64,000 nucleotides of DNA from contig NZ_FNCH01000001.1 of the NCBI RefSeq assembly GCF_900100705.1, positions 660,661 through 724,660 of the forward strand, read 5' to 3'. Made by a program: the position numbers and the translations under genes. Below, piece after piece: positions 55,198 through 63,821 of this stretch (the first letter of the stretch is position 1; each line of letters opens with the position of its first letter). The notes below the pieces were generated by a model. It saw nothing but the letters and a program-made list of their open reading frames with translations. It ran no database searches and had not been told where the DNA came from. This DNA comes from Pedobacter terrae. GTDB taxonomy: Bacteria > Bacteroidota > Bacteroidia > Sphingobacteriales > Sphingobacteriaceae.

Positions 55198-55558
55198 GTC
55201 GTAGCGTCGCGCTACGACCCAAAAACACTTAAATTTCTACTAAAGCCGATTTTATAGCTTCGTAAATATAATCAAGATCTTCATCACTGATGATATCTGG
55301 TGGAAGGATATAGATAATATTGACCAATGGTCTTAATATAATTCCTTTTTCTAAAAAATAAGAATACAATAAGTTACGAAGATTACTTAAATAAGAAGTT
55401 TCATTACCTGTTTCCCACTCAATGGCAATAATGGTTCCTGTTTGCCTTACGGCTTTAACTTTAGGGTACGCTTTAATCTCCAATAAAAATGCAGCGTGTT
55501 TAGCCTCAATCCTTTTAATATTGGCCAATGTTTCTTTCTGCAATAAAATATCTTTCTG
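55198..55558 (-). repeat. First unit of a 361-bp tandem duplication of the bioA 3' end
   Basis: A near-perfect copy of the last part of bioA, offset by exactly 361 bp from the intact gene (stops at 55229 and 55590). Each unit begins with the hairpin GTCGTAGCG / CGCTACGAC (55198-55218 and 55559-55579, one base different in the loop). Confidence 0.95.
55229..55552 (-). pseudogene. Duplicated C-terminal fragment of bioA
   Basis: It encodes about 104 aa nearly identical to the last 104 aa of BioA (two substitutions: Gly to Val and Tyr to Asp in the GNIIYILPPYII segment). It has no promoter or proper start of its own (the first Met lies within the enzyme fold), so it is a non-functional by-product of tandem duplication. 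Sequence identity with the parent is too high for an old event. Confidence 0.9.
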
Positions 55559-55589
55559 GTCGTAGCGTCACGCTACGACCCAAAAACAC

Positions 55590-56891
55590 TTAAATTTCTA
55601 CTAAAGCCGATTTTATAGCTTCGTAAATGTAGTCAAGATCTTCATCACTGATGATATATGGTGGAAGGATATAGATAATATTGCCCAATGGTCTTAATAT
55701 AATTCCTTTTTCTAAAAAATAAGAATACAATAAGTTACGAAGATTACTTAAATAAGAAGTTTCATTACCTGTTTCCCACTCAATGGCAATAATGGTTCCT
55801 GTTTGCCTTACGGCTTTAACTTTAGGGTACGCTTTAATCTCTAATAAAAAGGCAGCGTGTTTAGCCTCAATCCTTTTAATATTGGCCAATGTTTCTTTCT
55901 GTAATAAAATATCCAAACTTGCTAATGAAGCAACACAGGCAATCGGATTTGCAGTAAAAGAATGTCCGTGGTAGAGTGTTTTTAATTTATCTTCACTTAA
56001 AAAAGCTGTAAATATTTCATCCGTACAGGTAGTGATTCCCAAAGGCATCGTACCACCGGTTAAACCTTTACTTAAACAGATAATATCAGGCTTATTGTCA
56101 AGTTTCTCGCATGCAAAGTAAGTACCGGTCCGTCCAAAGCCGGTCATTACCTCATCTGCAATAATTAAAATCCCTGCTTGCTTACTGGCAGCAATTAGTT
56201 CATCAAGGTATTTTGCTTCATACATCAGCATCCCCCCAGAACCTAAAATTAAGGGTTCAAAAATGAAACAAGCGGTATCGGTAAGCTGTGAAATGTAAGA
56301 TGTAAGATGTGAGATATTGTCTTCATTAGGCAGATCGATAAAATCGACATCAAATAATAAACTATTGAAAGCATCAGTAAAAATACTGCGTCCGCTTACC
56401 GACATGGCACCAAAAGTATCACCGTGGTAGGCATTTTTGAAGGCCAGAATTCGGGTTTTAGGTTTCCCCTTGTTATCCCAATACTGCAGACACATTTTTA
56501 AGGCTACCTCTACCGCTGTTGATCCGTTATCAGTGTAAAAAACTTTATCTTGTTTGCCTGGTAATATGGGTAATAACCTTTCTGCAAGCAACACGGCAGG
56601 CTCATGTGTAAAACCTGCAAAAATTACATGTTCCAATATATTAAGCTGTTCTGCTACCTTTTTTGCGATATGTGGATGTGCGTGCCCATGAATATTCACC
56701 CACCAGGACGAAACTGCATCGATATACCTTTTGCCATTTTCGTCAAACACATAAACACCCTCTCCCTTTACAATCGGGATGTGCGGCAATGCATTTTTCA
56801 TTTGGGTATAAGGATGCCAGATTACTTTGCTATCGCGTTCGGTTAAATTGAGTTCGGAACTTGGCGTTTGGAGTTTGGAGATATCTGACAT
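55590..56891 (-). CDS. bioA: Adenosylmethionine-8-amino-7-oxononanoate aminotransferase
   Basis: 433 aa. The class III aminotransferase core is complete: WHPYTQMK, HAHPHIAKKVAEQL, ADEVMTGFGRTGTYFACE and the PLP Lys in ICLSKGLTGGTMPLG. It makes 7,8-diaminopelargonate in biotin synthesis. The first residues (SKLQTPSSEL) come from a dispersed TTGGCGTTTGGAGTTTGGAG-like repeat, and an inner stretch (ISHLTSYISQLT) from about four 7-base repeats (56287-56314); both stay in frame. No other bio gene is near. Its 3' end is tandemly duplicated downstream. Confidence 0.95.
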   Translation of the reverse strand: MSDISKLQTPSSELNLTERDSKVIWHPYTQMKNALPHIPIVKGEGVYVFDENGKRYIDAVSSWWVNIHGHAHPHIAKKVAEQLNILEHVIFAGFTHEPAVLLAERLLPILPGKQDKVFYTDNGSTAVEVALKMCLQYWDNKGKPKTRILAFKNAYHGDTFGAMSVSGRSIFTDAFNSLLFDVDFIDLPNEDNISHLTSYISQLTDTACFIFEPLILGSGGMLMYEAKYLDELIAASKQAGILIIADEVMTGFGRTGTYFACEKLDNKPDIICLSKGLTGGTMPLGITTCTDEIFTAFLSEDKLKTLYHGHSFTANPIACVASLASLDILLQKETLANIKRIEAKHAAFLLEIKAYPKVKAVRQTGTIIAIEWETGNETSYLSNLRNLLYSYFLEKGIILRPLGNIIYILPPYIISDEDLDYIYEAIKSALVEI

Positions 56892-56897
56892 AAAAAT

Positions 56898-57350
56898 TTA
56901 CAATTTACCTAAATATTGGTTCTTTAAGAGCTGGACTACGGTTTTATCTGTTTTAAAAGTGATTTCTTCAATATTTAAATCTTCTATCTTCACCCACCTG
57001 AAGGCCTGAAGAATTTCTCCCTCTCCATCGAAATCGTAGATTTTATCTTTAAAAGTCAATTGCAGGGGTGCTTTTTCTGTAACCAGATAATACACACTAA
57101 TTACCTGACTATCATTAAAAGATGATTTTTCATAAAAATCGGTGGTGTAAAAATGTGATAGTACGTCAATTTCGGCTTCACATTCTTCCACAAATTCACG
57201 CTTTAATCCATCAATCAGGCCTTCGCCCAACTCTAAACCACCACCAGGAAATTTACTAAAACGAAATCCGTATTCTTCTTCATCACTCACCAAAACCTCG
57301 TTATTGTGGTTAATTAAAAGTCCGTAAACGCGGACATTAAAGTAGCTCAT
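56898..57350 (-). CDS. Nudix hydrolase
   Basis: 150 aa. The Nudix box is complete (GGGLELGEGLIDGLKREF followed by VEECEAEID). It should hydrolyse a nucleoside-diphosphate derivative; the substrate is unknown. Its start overlaps the CDF transporter 3' end by 14 bp, so the two are co-transcribed. bioA follows 6 bp downstream, making CDF-Nudix-bioA a likely operon without an obvious common theme. Confidence 0.88.
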   Translation of the reverse strand: MSYFNVRVYGLLINHNNEVLVSDEEEYGFRFSKFPGGGLELGEGLIDGLKREFVEECEAEIDVLSHFYTTDFYEKSSFNDSQVISVYYLVTEKAPLQLTFKDKIYDFDGEGEILQAFRWVKIEDLNIEEITFKTDKTVVQLLKNQYLGKL

Positions 57351-58323
57351 TTTCGAAATGCTTTTTATTTTTAATTACGATTTCAGGTGTCCACACAATT
57401 TCTTTTTTAAAAGACTCTGCCCTTACCGGACATTTGCTCATGTGGCAATAATGACAGCACTCGGGCAAACAAGGGTCAGCATGGATAAACAGCTCAGCTT
57501 TGCGCACGCCATTTGAATTAATCAGTTCATCAATCTGAGAAATTTCCCGGTGAACCTGATTTAAATCGAAATAATAGGGCAATGTTACATGGCAATCAAT
57601 ATGAAATTCAGGACCATATTGCTGGGTACGTAGATTATGTACATCAATCCAGGGATTATGCCGGTTCTTTTGCAACACTTCCACTACTTCTTCAACCAGG
57701 GTAAAATCGCTTTCATCCATCAAACCACCTACTGAACCACGGGTAAGTTTATAGCCAGAATAAACAATGTAAAAGCCTACCAAAAAGGAAAGTAAGCTAT
57801 CCAGCCAAATAATATTTGTTAACTGAATTAAAATCAGTCCGATTACAATCGCTACACTAGTATAAGTATCCGTTAACAGGTGTTCACCATCGGCCTGCAA
57901 AGTGATCGAATGCTCCCTTTTACCTATTTTGATTAAGTACAGGCCAACAATCATATTAATCAGCCCGGTAATGCCAATAATTAACGTTCCGGTTAATAAC
58001 TCGCCCACCACATGCGGATAAATGAGGTTATATGATGACTTGAAAATAATTACCACGCCGGCAATCAAAATCAATATCCCTTCCACAAAAGCAGAAAAAA
58101 ACTCAACTTTTCCGTGCCCATAAGGATGATTTTCATCGCGGGGACGTGTACTCAGGTAAATGCTATAAAAAGCGAAACTACCGGCTATTACATTTACAAT
58201 ACTCTCTGCCGCATCGGTTAAAATCGCATTAGATCCTGTAATAAAATATGCAACAAACTTGGCCAACATCAGCACCACACTCACCACCAGTGAAATTATT
58301 ATTGCTATCTTTTTTACCGACAC
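57337..58323 (-). CDS. Cation diffusion facilitator transporter with Cys-rich tail
   Basis: 328 aa from GTG 58323. Five or six membrane helices with the CDF metal site (AILTDAAESIVNVIAG, YGHGKVEFFSAFVEG) and a cytoplasmic C-terminal domain (HNLRTQQYGPEFHIDCHVTL). The tail DPCLPECCHYCHMSKCPVR carries six Cys and is unusual for the family; it could hold an extra metal. It probably exports Zn, Fe or Mn. A TTG 18 bp upstream begins a longer frame but lies inside the -7 element, so GTG is preferred. Confidence 0.9.
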   Translation of the reverse strand: MSVKKIAIIISLVVSVVLMLAKFVAYFITGSNAILTDAAESIVNVIAGSFAFYSIYLSTRPRDENHPYGHGKVEFFSAFVEGILILIAGVVIIFKSSYNLIYPHVVGELLTGTLIIGITGLINMIVGLYLIKIGKREHSITLQADGEHLLTDTYTSVAIVIGLILIQLTNIIWLDSLLSFLVGFYIVYSGYKLTRGSVGGLMDESDFTLVEEVVEVLQKNRHNPWIDVHNLRTQQYGPEFHIDCHVTLPYYFDLNQVHREISQIDELINSNGVRKAELFIHADPCLPECCHYCHMSKCPVRAESFKKEIVWTPEIVIKNKKHFENELL

Positions 58324-58338
58324 GAGAATATTTTTTTT

Positions 58339-58346
58339 CAAAAATA
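58339..58346 (-). promoter_or_regulatory. -7 element of the CDF-Nudix-bioA operon
   Basis: CAAAAATA on plus reads TATTTTTG on minus. It overlaps the alternative TTG start of the CDF gene and leaves a leader of about 12 nt before GTG 58323. Confidence 0.55.
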
Positions 58347-58411
58347 CGCTTATCGGATAAATTAAATGAGAAAAACTATGTCTTTTTTAGTGCAGAATAA
58401 TATTTGGTTTA

Positions 58412-58419
58412 TATATTTG
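58412..58419 (+). promoter_or_regulatory. -7 element of the aminotransferase gene
   Basis: TATATTTG, 18 bp before the ATG at 58438. Confidence 0.55.
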
Positions 58420-58437
58420 CGCTCAAAGTAATTAACC

Positions 58438-59634
58438 ATGAGCACCTTATCTAAAAGAATCAACAGTCTATCAGAATCTGCAACCCTTAAAATGACCAAA
58501 CTTGGCCGCGAACTAGCTTCAAAAGGCATCAATATAATCAGTTTAAGCGTTGGTGAGCCCGATTTTAATACGCCAGACCATGTTAAAAATGCTGCTAAAC
58601 AAGCATTAGATGACAATTACACCCGATATTCGCCAGTACCGGGCTATCCAGATCTGCGCCAGGCCATTGTAAATAAGCTAAAGACAGAAAACAACCTGGA
58701 TTATGATATTTCTCAGATTGTGGTTTCAACAGGTGCAAAACAATCTTTATCCAATGTGATCTTAACCCTGATTAATCCGGATGATGAAGTAATTATCCCA
58801 ACACCTTACTGGGTTTCTTATTCGGAGATGGTTACCCTGGCAGAAGGGAAATCTGTTTTTATCGATACAGATATAGAAAGTAATTTCAAAATCACCCCTG
58901 CCCAGTTAGAAGCGGCCATTACGCCGAAATCGAAATTATTTATGTTTTCTTCACCATGTAACCCAACAGGTTCGGTTTACAGTAAAGAAGAACTGGCGGC
59001 TTTAGTAGAAGTTTTCGAGAAAAACCCTAATATCTATATTCTTTCTGATGAGATTTACGAGCATATCAACTTTGTTGATAAACATGAATCTATTGCACAA
59101 TTTGACAGCATTAAAGATCGTGTAATCATTGTTAACGGTTTCTCTAAAGCTTTTGCCATGACGGGTTGGAGACTAGGATACATCGCTGCTAATAGAGAAA
59201 TTGCAGCGGCCAACGATAAATTGCAGGGACAAACCACTTCTGGCACATGTTCTATTGCACAAAGAGCCGGAATTGTAGCTTACGAGCAAGGTTTGGCTAG
59301 CGTTTTAGAAATGAAAGAAGCGTTTTTACGTCGGAGAGAATTGGTTTACAATCTTCTAAATGAAATTCCGGGTGTAAAAACTAATCTTCCAGATGGTGCT
59401 TTTTACTTTTTTCCTGAAATCAGCTCTTTCTTTGGTAAAAAAGATGCCGACGGAAATGTGATTAAAGATTCCTCAGACCTGGCTTTGTATTTATTAAACG
59501 TAGGTCACGTAGCAACTGTAGGCGGCGATTCGTTTGGTAACAATAACTACATCCGTTTATCTTATGCCGCGTCTGACGAAAGTTTGGTTGAAGCGTTAAG
59601 AAGAATTAAAGAAGCTTTAGGTAAATTAGCCTAG
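58438..59634 (+). CDS. Class I PLP-dependent aminotransferase (aspartate-type)
   Basis: 398 aa. SLSVGEPDFNTPDHVKNAA, SSPCNPTGSVYSKEEL, ILSDEIYEHINF and the PLP Lys in NGFSKAFAMTGWRLGYI define the family; GNNNYIRLSYA is near the C-terminus. It most likely transfers the amino group of aspartate to 2-oxoglutarate, though other amino acids are possible. It is monocistronic with its own promoter and terminator. Confidence 0.95.
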   Translation: MSTLSKRINSLSESATLKMTKLGRELASKGINIISLSVGEPDFNTPDHVKNAAKQALDDNYTRYSPVPGYPDLRQAIVNKLKTENNLDYDISQIVVSTGAKQSLSNVILTLINPDDEVIIPTPYWVSYSEMVTLAEGKSVFIDTDIESNFKITPAQLEAAITPKSKLFMFSSPCNPTGSVYSKEELAALVEVFEKNPNIYILSDEIYEHINFVDKHESIAQFDSIKDRVIIVNGFSKAFAMTGWRLGYIAANREIAAANDKLQGQTTSGTCSIAQRAGIVAYEQGLASVLEMKEAFLRRRELVYNLLNEIPGVKTNLPDGAFYFFPEISSFFGKKDADGNVIKDSSDLALYLLNVGHVATVGGDSFGNNNYIRLSYAASDESLVEALRRIKEALGKLA

Positions 59635-59681
59635 TCGACTGGCTGTTTTCAGTTAACAGATTTTAATTAACTTCATATAAG

Positions 59682-59718
59682 AAAATTCCATGTTAATTAT
59701 GTTTAACATGGAATTTTT
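59682..59718 (+). terminator. Intrinsic terminator
   Basis: AAAATTCCATGTTAA / TTAACATGGAATTTT, a perfect 15-bp stem with a 6-nt loop and a T-run, 48 bp after the aminotransferase stop. Confidence 0.92.
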
Positions 59719-59753
59719 TATTTATATCACCGTTATCTCAAGAAAGAAGGTTT

Positions 59754-59845
59754 GTCATCTCGACTGATGCCCAGTCCCGAACGTTCGGGAGAGCGGTCTA
59801 TTGCAATAGATTTCTCGACTGCGTTGCACTCCGCTCGAAATGACG
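59754..59845. repeat. Palindromic element, GTCATCTCGA...CGAAATGACG
   Basis: A degenerate relative of 28925-29037: ends GTCATCTCGACTG and CTCGAAATGACG, inner CCCGAACGTTCGGG palindrome and a GAAATAGATTTCTC-like segment. Confidence 0.75.
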
Positions 59846-59853
59846 ATACGGTG

Positions 59854-60601
59854 TTTGAAAATGAAAGTCAGTATTTCTTCCGATGCTACAGCCCTTATCC
59901 TAGTGGTTGGTGTCGCACCCACCACCTAATGATTTATTTTATCATTTGAAAATGAAAGCAAGTATTTCATCGGGAACTGTAGTCCTTCTTTCCGTTCCTA
60001 GTCCTCTCCCGATGAAAAATCGGGATTGCGGGCTATCCACTGCAATAAGGTTTATGGATCGCAGACCCGTGTAAATGCAAACAGCCAAATGATAACTGCA
60101 AACTGGTAACTGCAAACTGATAACTGCAAACTGTCTTAGCTTCTGATCTAGTGGTCGGTGTCGCACAGACCACCTAATGATATTTAATTATTTGAAAATG
60201 AAGGCCGCTATTTCATCGGGAGTTGTAGTCCTTCTTTCCGCTACTAGTCCTCTCCCGATGAAAAATCGGGATTGCGGGCTATCCACTTCAATAAGGTTTA
60301 TGGATCGCAGACCGTGCAAATGCAAACTGTACAAACTGGCACCTGTCAACTGGTAACTGCAAATTATCCTATCCTAATGGTTGGTGTCGCGCCGACCACC
60401 TAATGATTTCTTTTATCATTTGAAAATGAAAGCAAGTATTTCATCGGGAGCTATGGTCCTTCTTTCTGTTGCTAATCCTCTCCCGATGAAAAATCGGGAT
60501 TGCGGGCTATCCACTTCAATAAGGTTTATGGATCGCAGACCGTGTAAATGCAAACAGCCAATGGATAACTGCAAACTGGTAACTGGTAACTGCAAACTGT
60601 T
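59854..60601. repeat. Tandem array of a ~240 bp structured unit, about three copies
   Basis: TTTGAAAATGAA recurs at 59854, 59945, 60191 and 60419 (full-unit spacings 246 and 228 bp). Units contain GTGGTC..GACCAC type hairpins, TCCCGAT-GAAAA-ATCGGGA, TATGGATCGCAGACC and an AACTGCAAACTG micro-repeat. No ORF is conserved. The right end passes straight into the end of the ABC permease gene, whose last bases (AGCTTCTGATC) also occur inside unit 1 at 60130. Confidence 0.88.
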
Positions 60602-61846
60602 CTAGCTTCTGATCGCCTCAACAGGGTCTAATCTCGAAGCCGCGTACGCTGGCCAAAAACCAGAAATTGTACCGATAATAATGGATATTCCAATGCCTAA
60701 AGCAATATTATTTAAGCCCAATATGATATGAAAGTCTGTGGCTGCCCCAATACCCAACGCGAGCAAAAAGACGAGTAACAACCCCAGTAAACCACCTAAA
60801 ATACAAAGTGAAATAGACTCGAAAATAAATTGAAGCAAGATAAAATAGTTTTTTGCACCCAGTGATTTTTGGATACCTATAATATTGGTCCGTTCCTTAA
60901 CTGATACAAACATGATATTGGCAATACTAAAACCGCCAACCAAAATAGAGAATCCACCAATTACCCAACCGGCAATATTTACCATCTTAAACATCGAATC
61001 TAACTGGTTAGAAATAATGGTCGTTTTATTTAGCGCAAAATCTTCTTCTTTGCCAGGTTTAATTCTATGGATGGAACGCATTAAACCCTTTAATTCGCTT
61101 TCAACTTCTTCTAAACTCACATTATCTTTACCACGAACGGTAATTTGTGGACCATAACGTTCATTTTGGATATCTAAAACACCTTTTGCAAAAGCAATAG
61201 GAATATTTACATTTTTATCAAGAGAAGTACCTAACATATCTTCCCCCTCTTTTTTAAAAACACCAATCACAGTTAACCTTCTCCCTAAAATCTGTACTTG
61301 TTTACCCACTGCCGCATCTCCATTAAAAAGTCCATCGGCTATATCAGAGCCTAAAATACAAACAGGGGATCCATTTTTACTTTCATTTTCAGTAAAATAA
61401 CGTCCATCCTGAAGCTCGAAATTCCAGGTTTTATTAAAATCATGCGATGCCGCCCAAACCGAAATTCCTTCAACTGAGTTACTTCTGTATTTGATAACCC
61501 TATCGCTAGCTGATATTTCGAATGTAACGCCCTGAGCATTTTCAATTCGCTCGCGGAGCGCTTCAAAATCCCGCAATGAAGGCTGAGGGCGGTTCATATA
61601 TTTCCACCAGGGGTAATTGTCACCAAAACTCCAGGGCCATTTTTGAATATAAATAGTATTAGAGCCAAGTTTATCTACACTGGCCTGCAACTTTCCACGA
61701 AAGGTATCTACCGCAGAAAATACAGCTATAATGGTAAAAATACCGATCGTTATAGCCAGAAGCGATAACATGGTGCGTAATTTATTCTGGCGCAATGCAT
61801 CAAATGCAAATCGGAAACTCTCGCCTATCAGCCTAAAGATTATCAT
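60602..61846 (-). CDS. ABC transporter permease, MacB/FtsX-like
   Basis: 414 aa. An N-terminal membrane helix after LRQNKLRTMLSLLAITIGIF, a large periplasmic domain (about 40-280) and three C-terminal helices with SVKERTNIIGIQKSLGAKN give the MacB topology. These permeases drive export of lipoproteins, peptides or drugs as mechanotransmitters rather than channels. No ATPase or membrane-fusion partner is nearby, so the complex is completed elsewhere. A -7 element lies 48 bp upstream. The stop is at the edge of the repeat array. Confidence 0.9.
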   Translation of the reverse strand: MIIFRLIGESFRFAFDALRQNKLRTMLSLLAITIGIFTIIAVFSAVDTFRGKLQASVDKLGSNTIYIQKWPWSFGDNYPWWKYMNRPQPSLRDFEALRERIENAQGVTFEISASDRVIKYRSNSVEGISVWAASHDFNKTWNFELQDGRYFTENESKNGSPVCILGSDIADGLFNGDAAVGKQVQILGRRLTVIGVFKKEGEDMLGTSLDKNVNIPIAFAKGVLDIQNERYGPQITVRGKDNVSLEEVESELKGLMRSIHRIKPGKEEDFALNKTTIISNQLDSMFKMVNIAGWVIGGFSILVGGFSIANIMFVSVKERTNIIGIQKSLGAKNYFILLQFIFESISLCILGGLLGLLLVFLLALGIGAATDFHIILGLNNIALGIGISIIIGTISGFWPAYAASRLDPVEAIRS

Positions 61847-61893
61847 AATTAAAAGTTAGATGCAAAGCATTTGAAAAGGTTACAGTTTATCTT

Positions 61894-61901
61894 CAAAACT
61901 A
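61894..61901 (-). promoter_or_regulatory. -7 element of the ABC permease gene
   Basis: CAAAACTA on plus reads TAGTTTTG on minus, 48 bp upstream of the ATG. Confidence 0.45.
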
Positions 61902-62017
61902 GTTAATTTAATGTCTATCCATGCAATCATAGTACGGTATAATTTGATTTAAAATGATCAAAACATAATGTATACAAATTGCGTTTGATAAAATACGGAA
62001 AAGAAAAATTAAATTCG

Positions 62018-62025
62018 TATTTTTG
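62018..62025 (+). promoter_or_regulatory. -7 element of queA
   Basis: TATTTTTG ends 22 bp before the queA ATG at 62048. Confidence 0.55.
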
Positions 62026-62047
62026 CACCTCAAAAAATTCATCAAGA

Positions 62048-63097
62048 ATGAAATTATCACAATTCAAATTCAACTTACCTGAATCGTTAGTAGCCAATAA
62101 TCCGGCAGAACAACGCGACGAAGCTCGCCTAATGGTTTTACACAAAGACAGCGGTAAAATTGAACATAAAATTTTCAAAGACGTTTTAGGTTATTTCGAT
62201 GACAAAGACGTCATGATATTAAATAACACTAAGGTTTTTCCTGCACGTTTATATGGTAATAAAGAAAAAACCGGTGCAACCATTGAGGTTTTCTTGTTAC
62301 GTGAATTAAATAAGGAATTACGTTTATGGGATGTGTTGGTAGATCCGGCACGTAAAATCCGCGTAGGTAATAAGTTATACTTTGGCGACGACGATTTACT
62401 GGTTGCGGAGGTTGTAGACAACACTACATCACGTGGTCGTACCATCCGTTTCTTGTTTGAAGGTACAGACGAAGAATTCAGAAAAAATGTTGAAATTTTG
62501 GGTGAAACTCCTCTTCCTAAGTACATTAAGCGTAAAGCTACTGCTGAAGATAAAGAACGTTATCAAACTATTTTCGCTAAGCACGAAGGTGCAGTAGCAG
62601 CTCCAACTGCAGGTTTACACTTCAGTCGCGAATTGATGAAACGTCTTGAACTTAAAGGTGTAGAATTTGCTGAAGTAACTTTACACGTTGGTTTAGGTAC
62701 TTTCAGAACAGTTGAGGTAGAAGACTTAACCAAACACAAAATGGATTCTGAGCAGTTTATTATCGAACCAAAAGATGCGGGCATTGTAAACAAAGCGATA
62801 GAAGAAAAAAGGAAAATCTGTGCGGTAGGAACTACGTCTATGCGTGCTATCGAATCGGCTGTTTCTGCGAACAGAACATTAAAAGCGGCTAACGACTGGA
62901 CCAGCAAGTTTATCTTTCCTCCTTACGACTTCAGTATTGCAAATTCTATGATTACCAATTTCCATACACCAGAATCTACTTTATTGATGATGGTAAGTGC
63001 ATTTGGCGGATACGAAAATGTGATGAACGCATATGAAGTTGCAGTAAAAGAAAAATACAAATTTTATAGCTATGGGGATGCCATGCTAATTATATAA
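62048..63097 (+). CDS. queA: S-adenosylmethionine:tRNA ribosyltransferase-isomerase
   Basis: 349 aa from the ATG at 62048 ([20 protein letters not shown]); an ORF from 61979 is longer but starts upstream of the -7 element. Motifs typical of Que[61 protein letters not shown] and [18 protein letters not shown]. It attaches the ribose of SAM to preQ1 in tRNA, giving epoxyqueuosine, the substrate of QueG (31 kb). No preQ1 riboswitch was seen upstream. Confidence 0.97.
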   Translation: MKLSQFKFNLPESLVANNPAEQRDEARLMVLHKDSGKIEHKIFKDVLGYFDDKDVMILNNTKVFPARLYGNKEKTGATIEVFLLRELNKELRLWDVLVDPARKIRVGNKLYFGDDDLLVAEVVDNTTSRGRTIRFLFEGTDEEFRKNVEILGETPLPKYIKRKATAEDKERYQTIFAKHEGAVAAPTAGLHFSRELMKRLELKGVEFAEVTLHVGLGTFRTVEVEDLTKHKMDSEQFIIEPKDAGIVNKAIEEKRKICAVGTTSMRAIESAVSANRTLKAANDWTSKFIFPPYDFSIANSMITNFHTPESTLLMMVSAFGGYENVMNAYEVAVKEKYKFYSYGDAMLII

Positions 63098-63115
63098 GTT
63101 TTGTGGTTGGCGTTT

Positions 63116-63136
63116 GGCGGTTTAGCGCTAAACGCC
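63116..63136. repeat. GGCG..TTTAGCGCTAAA..CGCC palindrome
   Basis: A 21-nt near-perfect palindrome with one bulged G within a GTTTGGCGTTTAGCG-like low-complexity stretch between queA and ispD. There is no T-run. Related GCGTTTGGCGTTT seeds occur near 2957 and 34425. Confidence 0.6.
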
Positions 63137-63155
63137 TTACCCTAAACGCTCAACT

Positions 63156-63821
63156 ATGAAATACTACGCTATAATTGTAGCAGGCGGTTCTGGAAATCGG
63201 ATGCAAACAGAAACCCCGAAACAATTTCTACTGCTTAAAAACCTCCCGGTTTTAATGCACACCATAAAGGCCTTTGCGGCAAGCGATACACAACCCAAAA
63301 TTTTATTGGTTTTAAATAAAGATCAACAGGCTTACTGGGACAGGTTATGTAAAGAATTTAATTTTCATATACCACACCAGGTTATTGATGGTGGTACAGA
63401 ACGTTTTCATTCGGTTAAAAATGCGGTTTATACGATTGAAGAAGATAGCTATGTAGCCATCCACGATGCCGTTCGTCCGCTCGTCTCAAAAACACTGATT
63501 GATAGCTGTTTTACTGAAGCAGTCAAACAGGGCAATGTTATTGCAGCGGTACAATCCAGCGATAGCGTACGTTTACTTAAAAACAGCAAAACATCGGCTT
63601 TAAAACGCGATGAAATCTATTTGGTGCAAACACCACAAACTTTTAACCTTAATATCCTTAAAGAAGCTTACAAACAGGAATTCAGCACCCATTTCACAGA
63701 TGATGCAAGTGTTGTAGAATCTATCGGGTATGAGATCAATATCATTGAAGGAGAAAGAGCGAATATTAAAATTACCTATCCAATTGATTTGGAACTTGCA
63801 GAATTGTTATTAAAAACCTGA
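63156..63821 (+). CDS. ispD: 2-C-methyl-D-erythritol 4-phosphate cytidylyltransferase
   Basis: 221 aa. The cytidylyltransferase start IIVAGGSGNRMQTETPKQF, AIHDAVRPLVSKTLIDSCF, VQTPQTFN and FTDDASVVESIG are the IspD signatures. It catalyses the third step of the MEP route to IPP, the precursor used by idi and crtB elsewhere in this window. It follows queA by 58 bp on the same strand with a palindrome between. Confidence 0.96.
   Translation: MKYYAIIVAGGSGNRMQTETPKQFLLLKNLPVLMHTIKAFAASDTQPKILLVLNKDQQAYWDRLCKEFNFHIPHQVIDGGTERFHSVKNAVYTIEEDSYVAIHDAVRPLVSKTLIDSCFTEAVKQGNVIAAVQSSDSVRLLKNSKTSALKRDEIYLVQTPQTFNLNILKEAYKQEFSTHFTDDASVVESIGYEINIIEGERANIKITYPIDLELAELLLKT

Noticed and set aside
55229..55543. 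ORF of 104 aa as a separate gene
   Set aside because: It is a truncated duplicate of the bioA 3' end without its own start region.
61979..62047. Upstream extension of QueA
   Set aside because: It begins before the -7 element and is absent from the family; the ATG at 62048 fits the usual length of 349 aa.
61847..62047. preQ1 riboswitch upstream of queA
   Set aside because: No preQ1-type hairpin-pseudoknot signature was found in the AT-rich leader.
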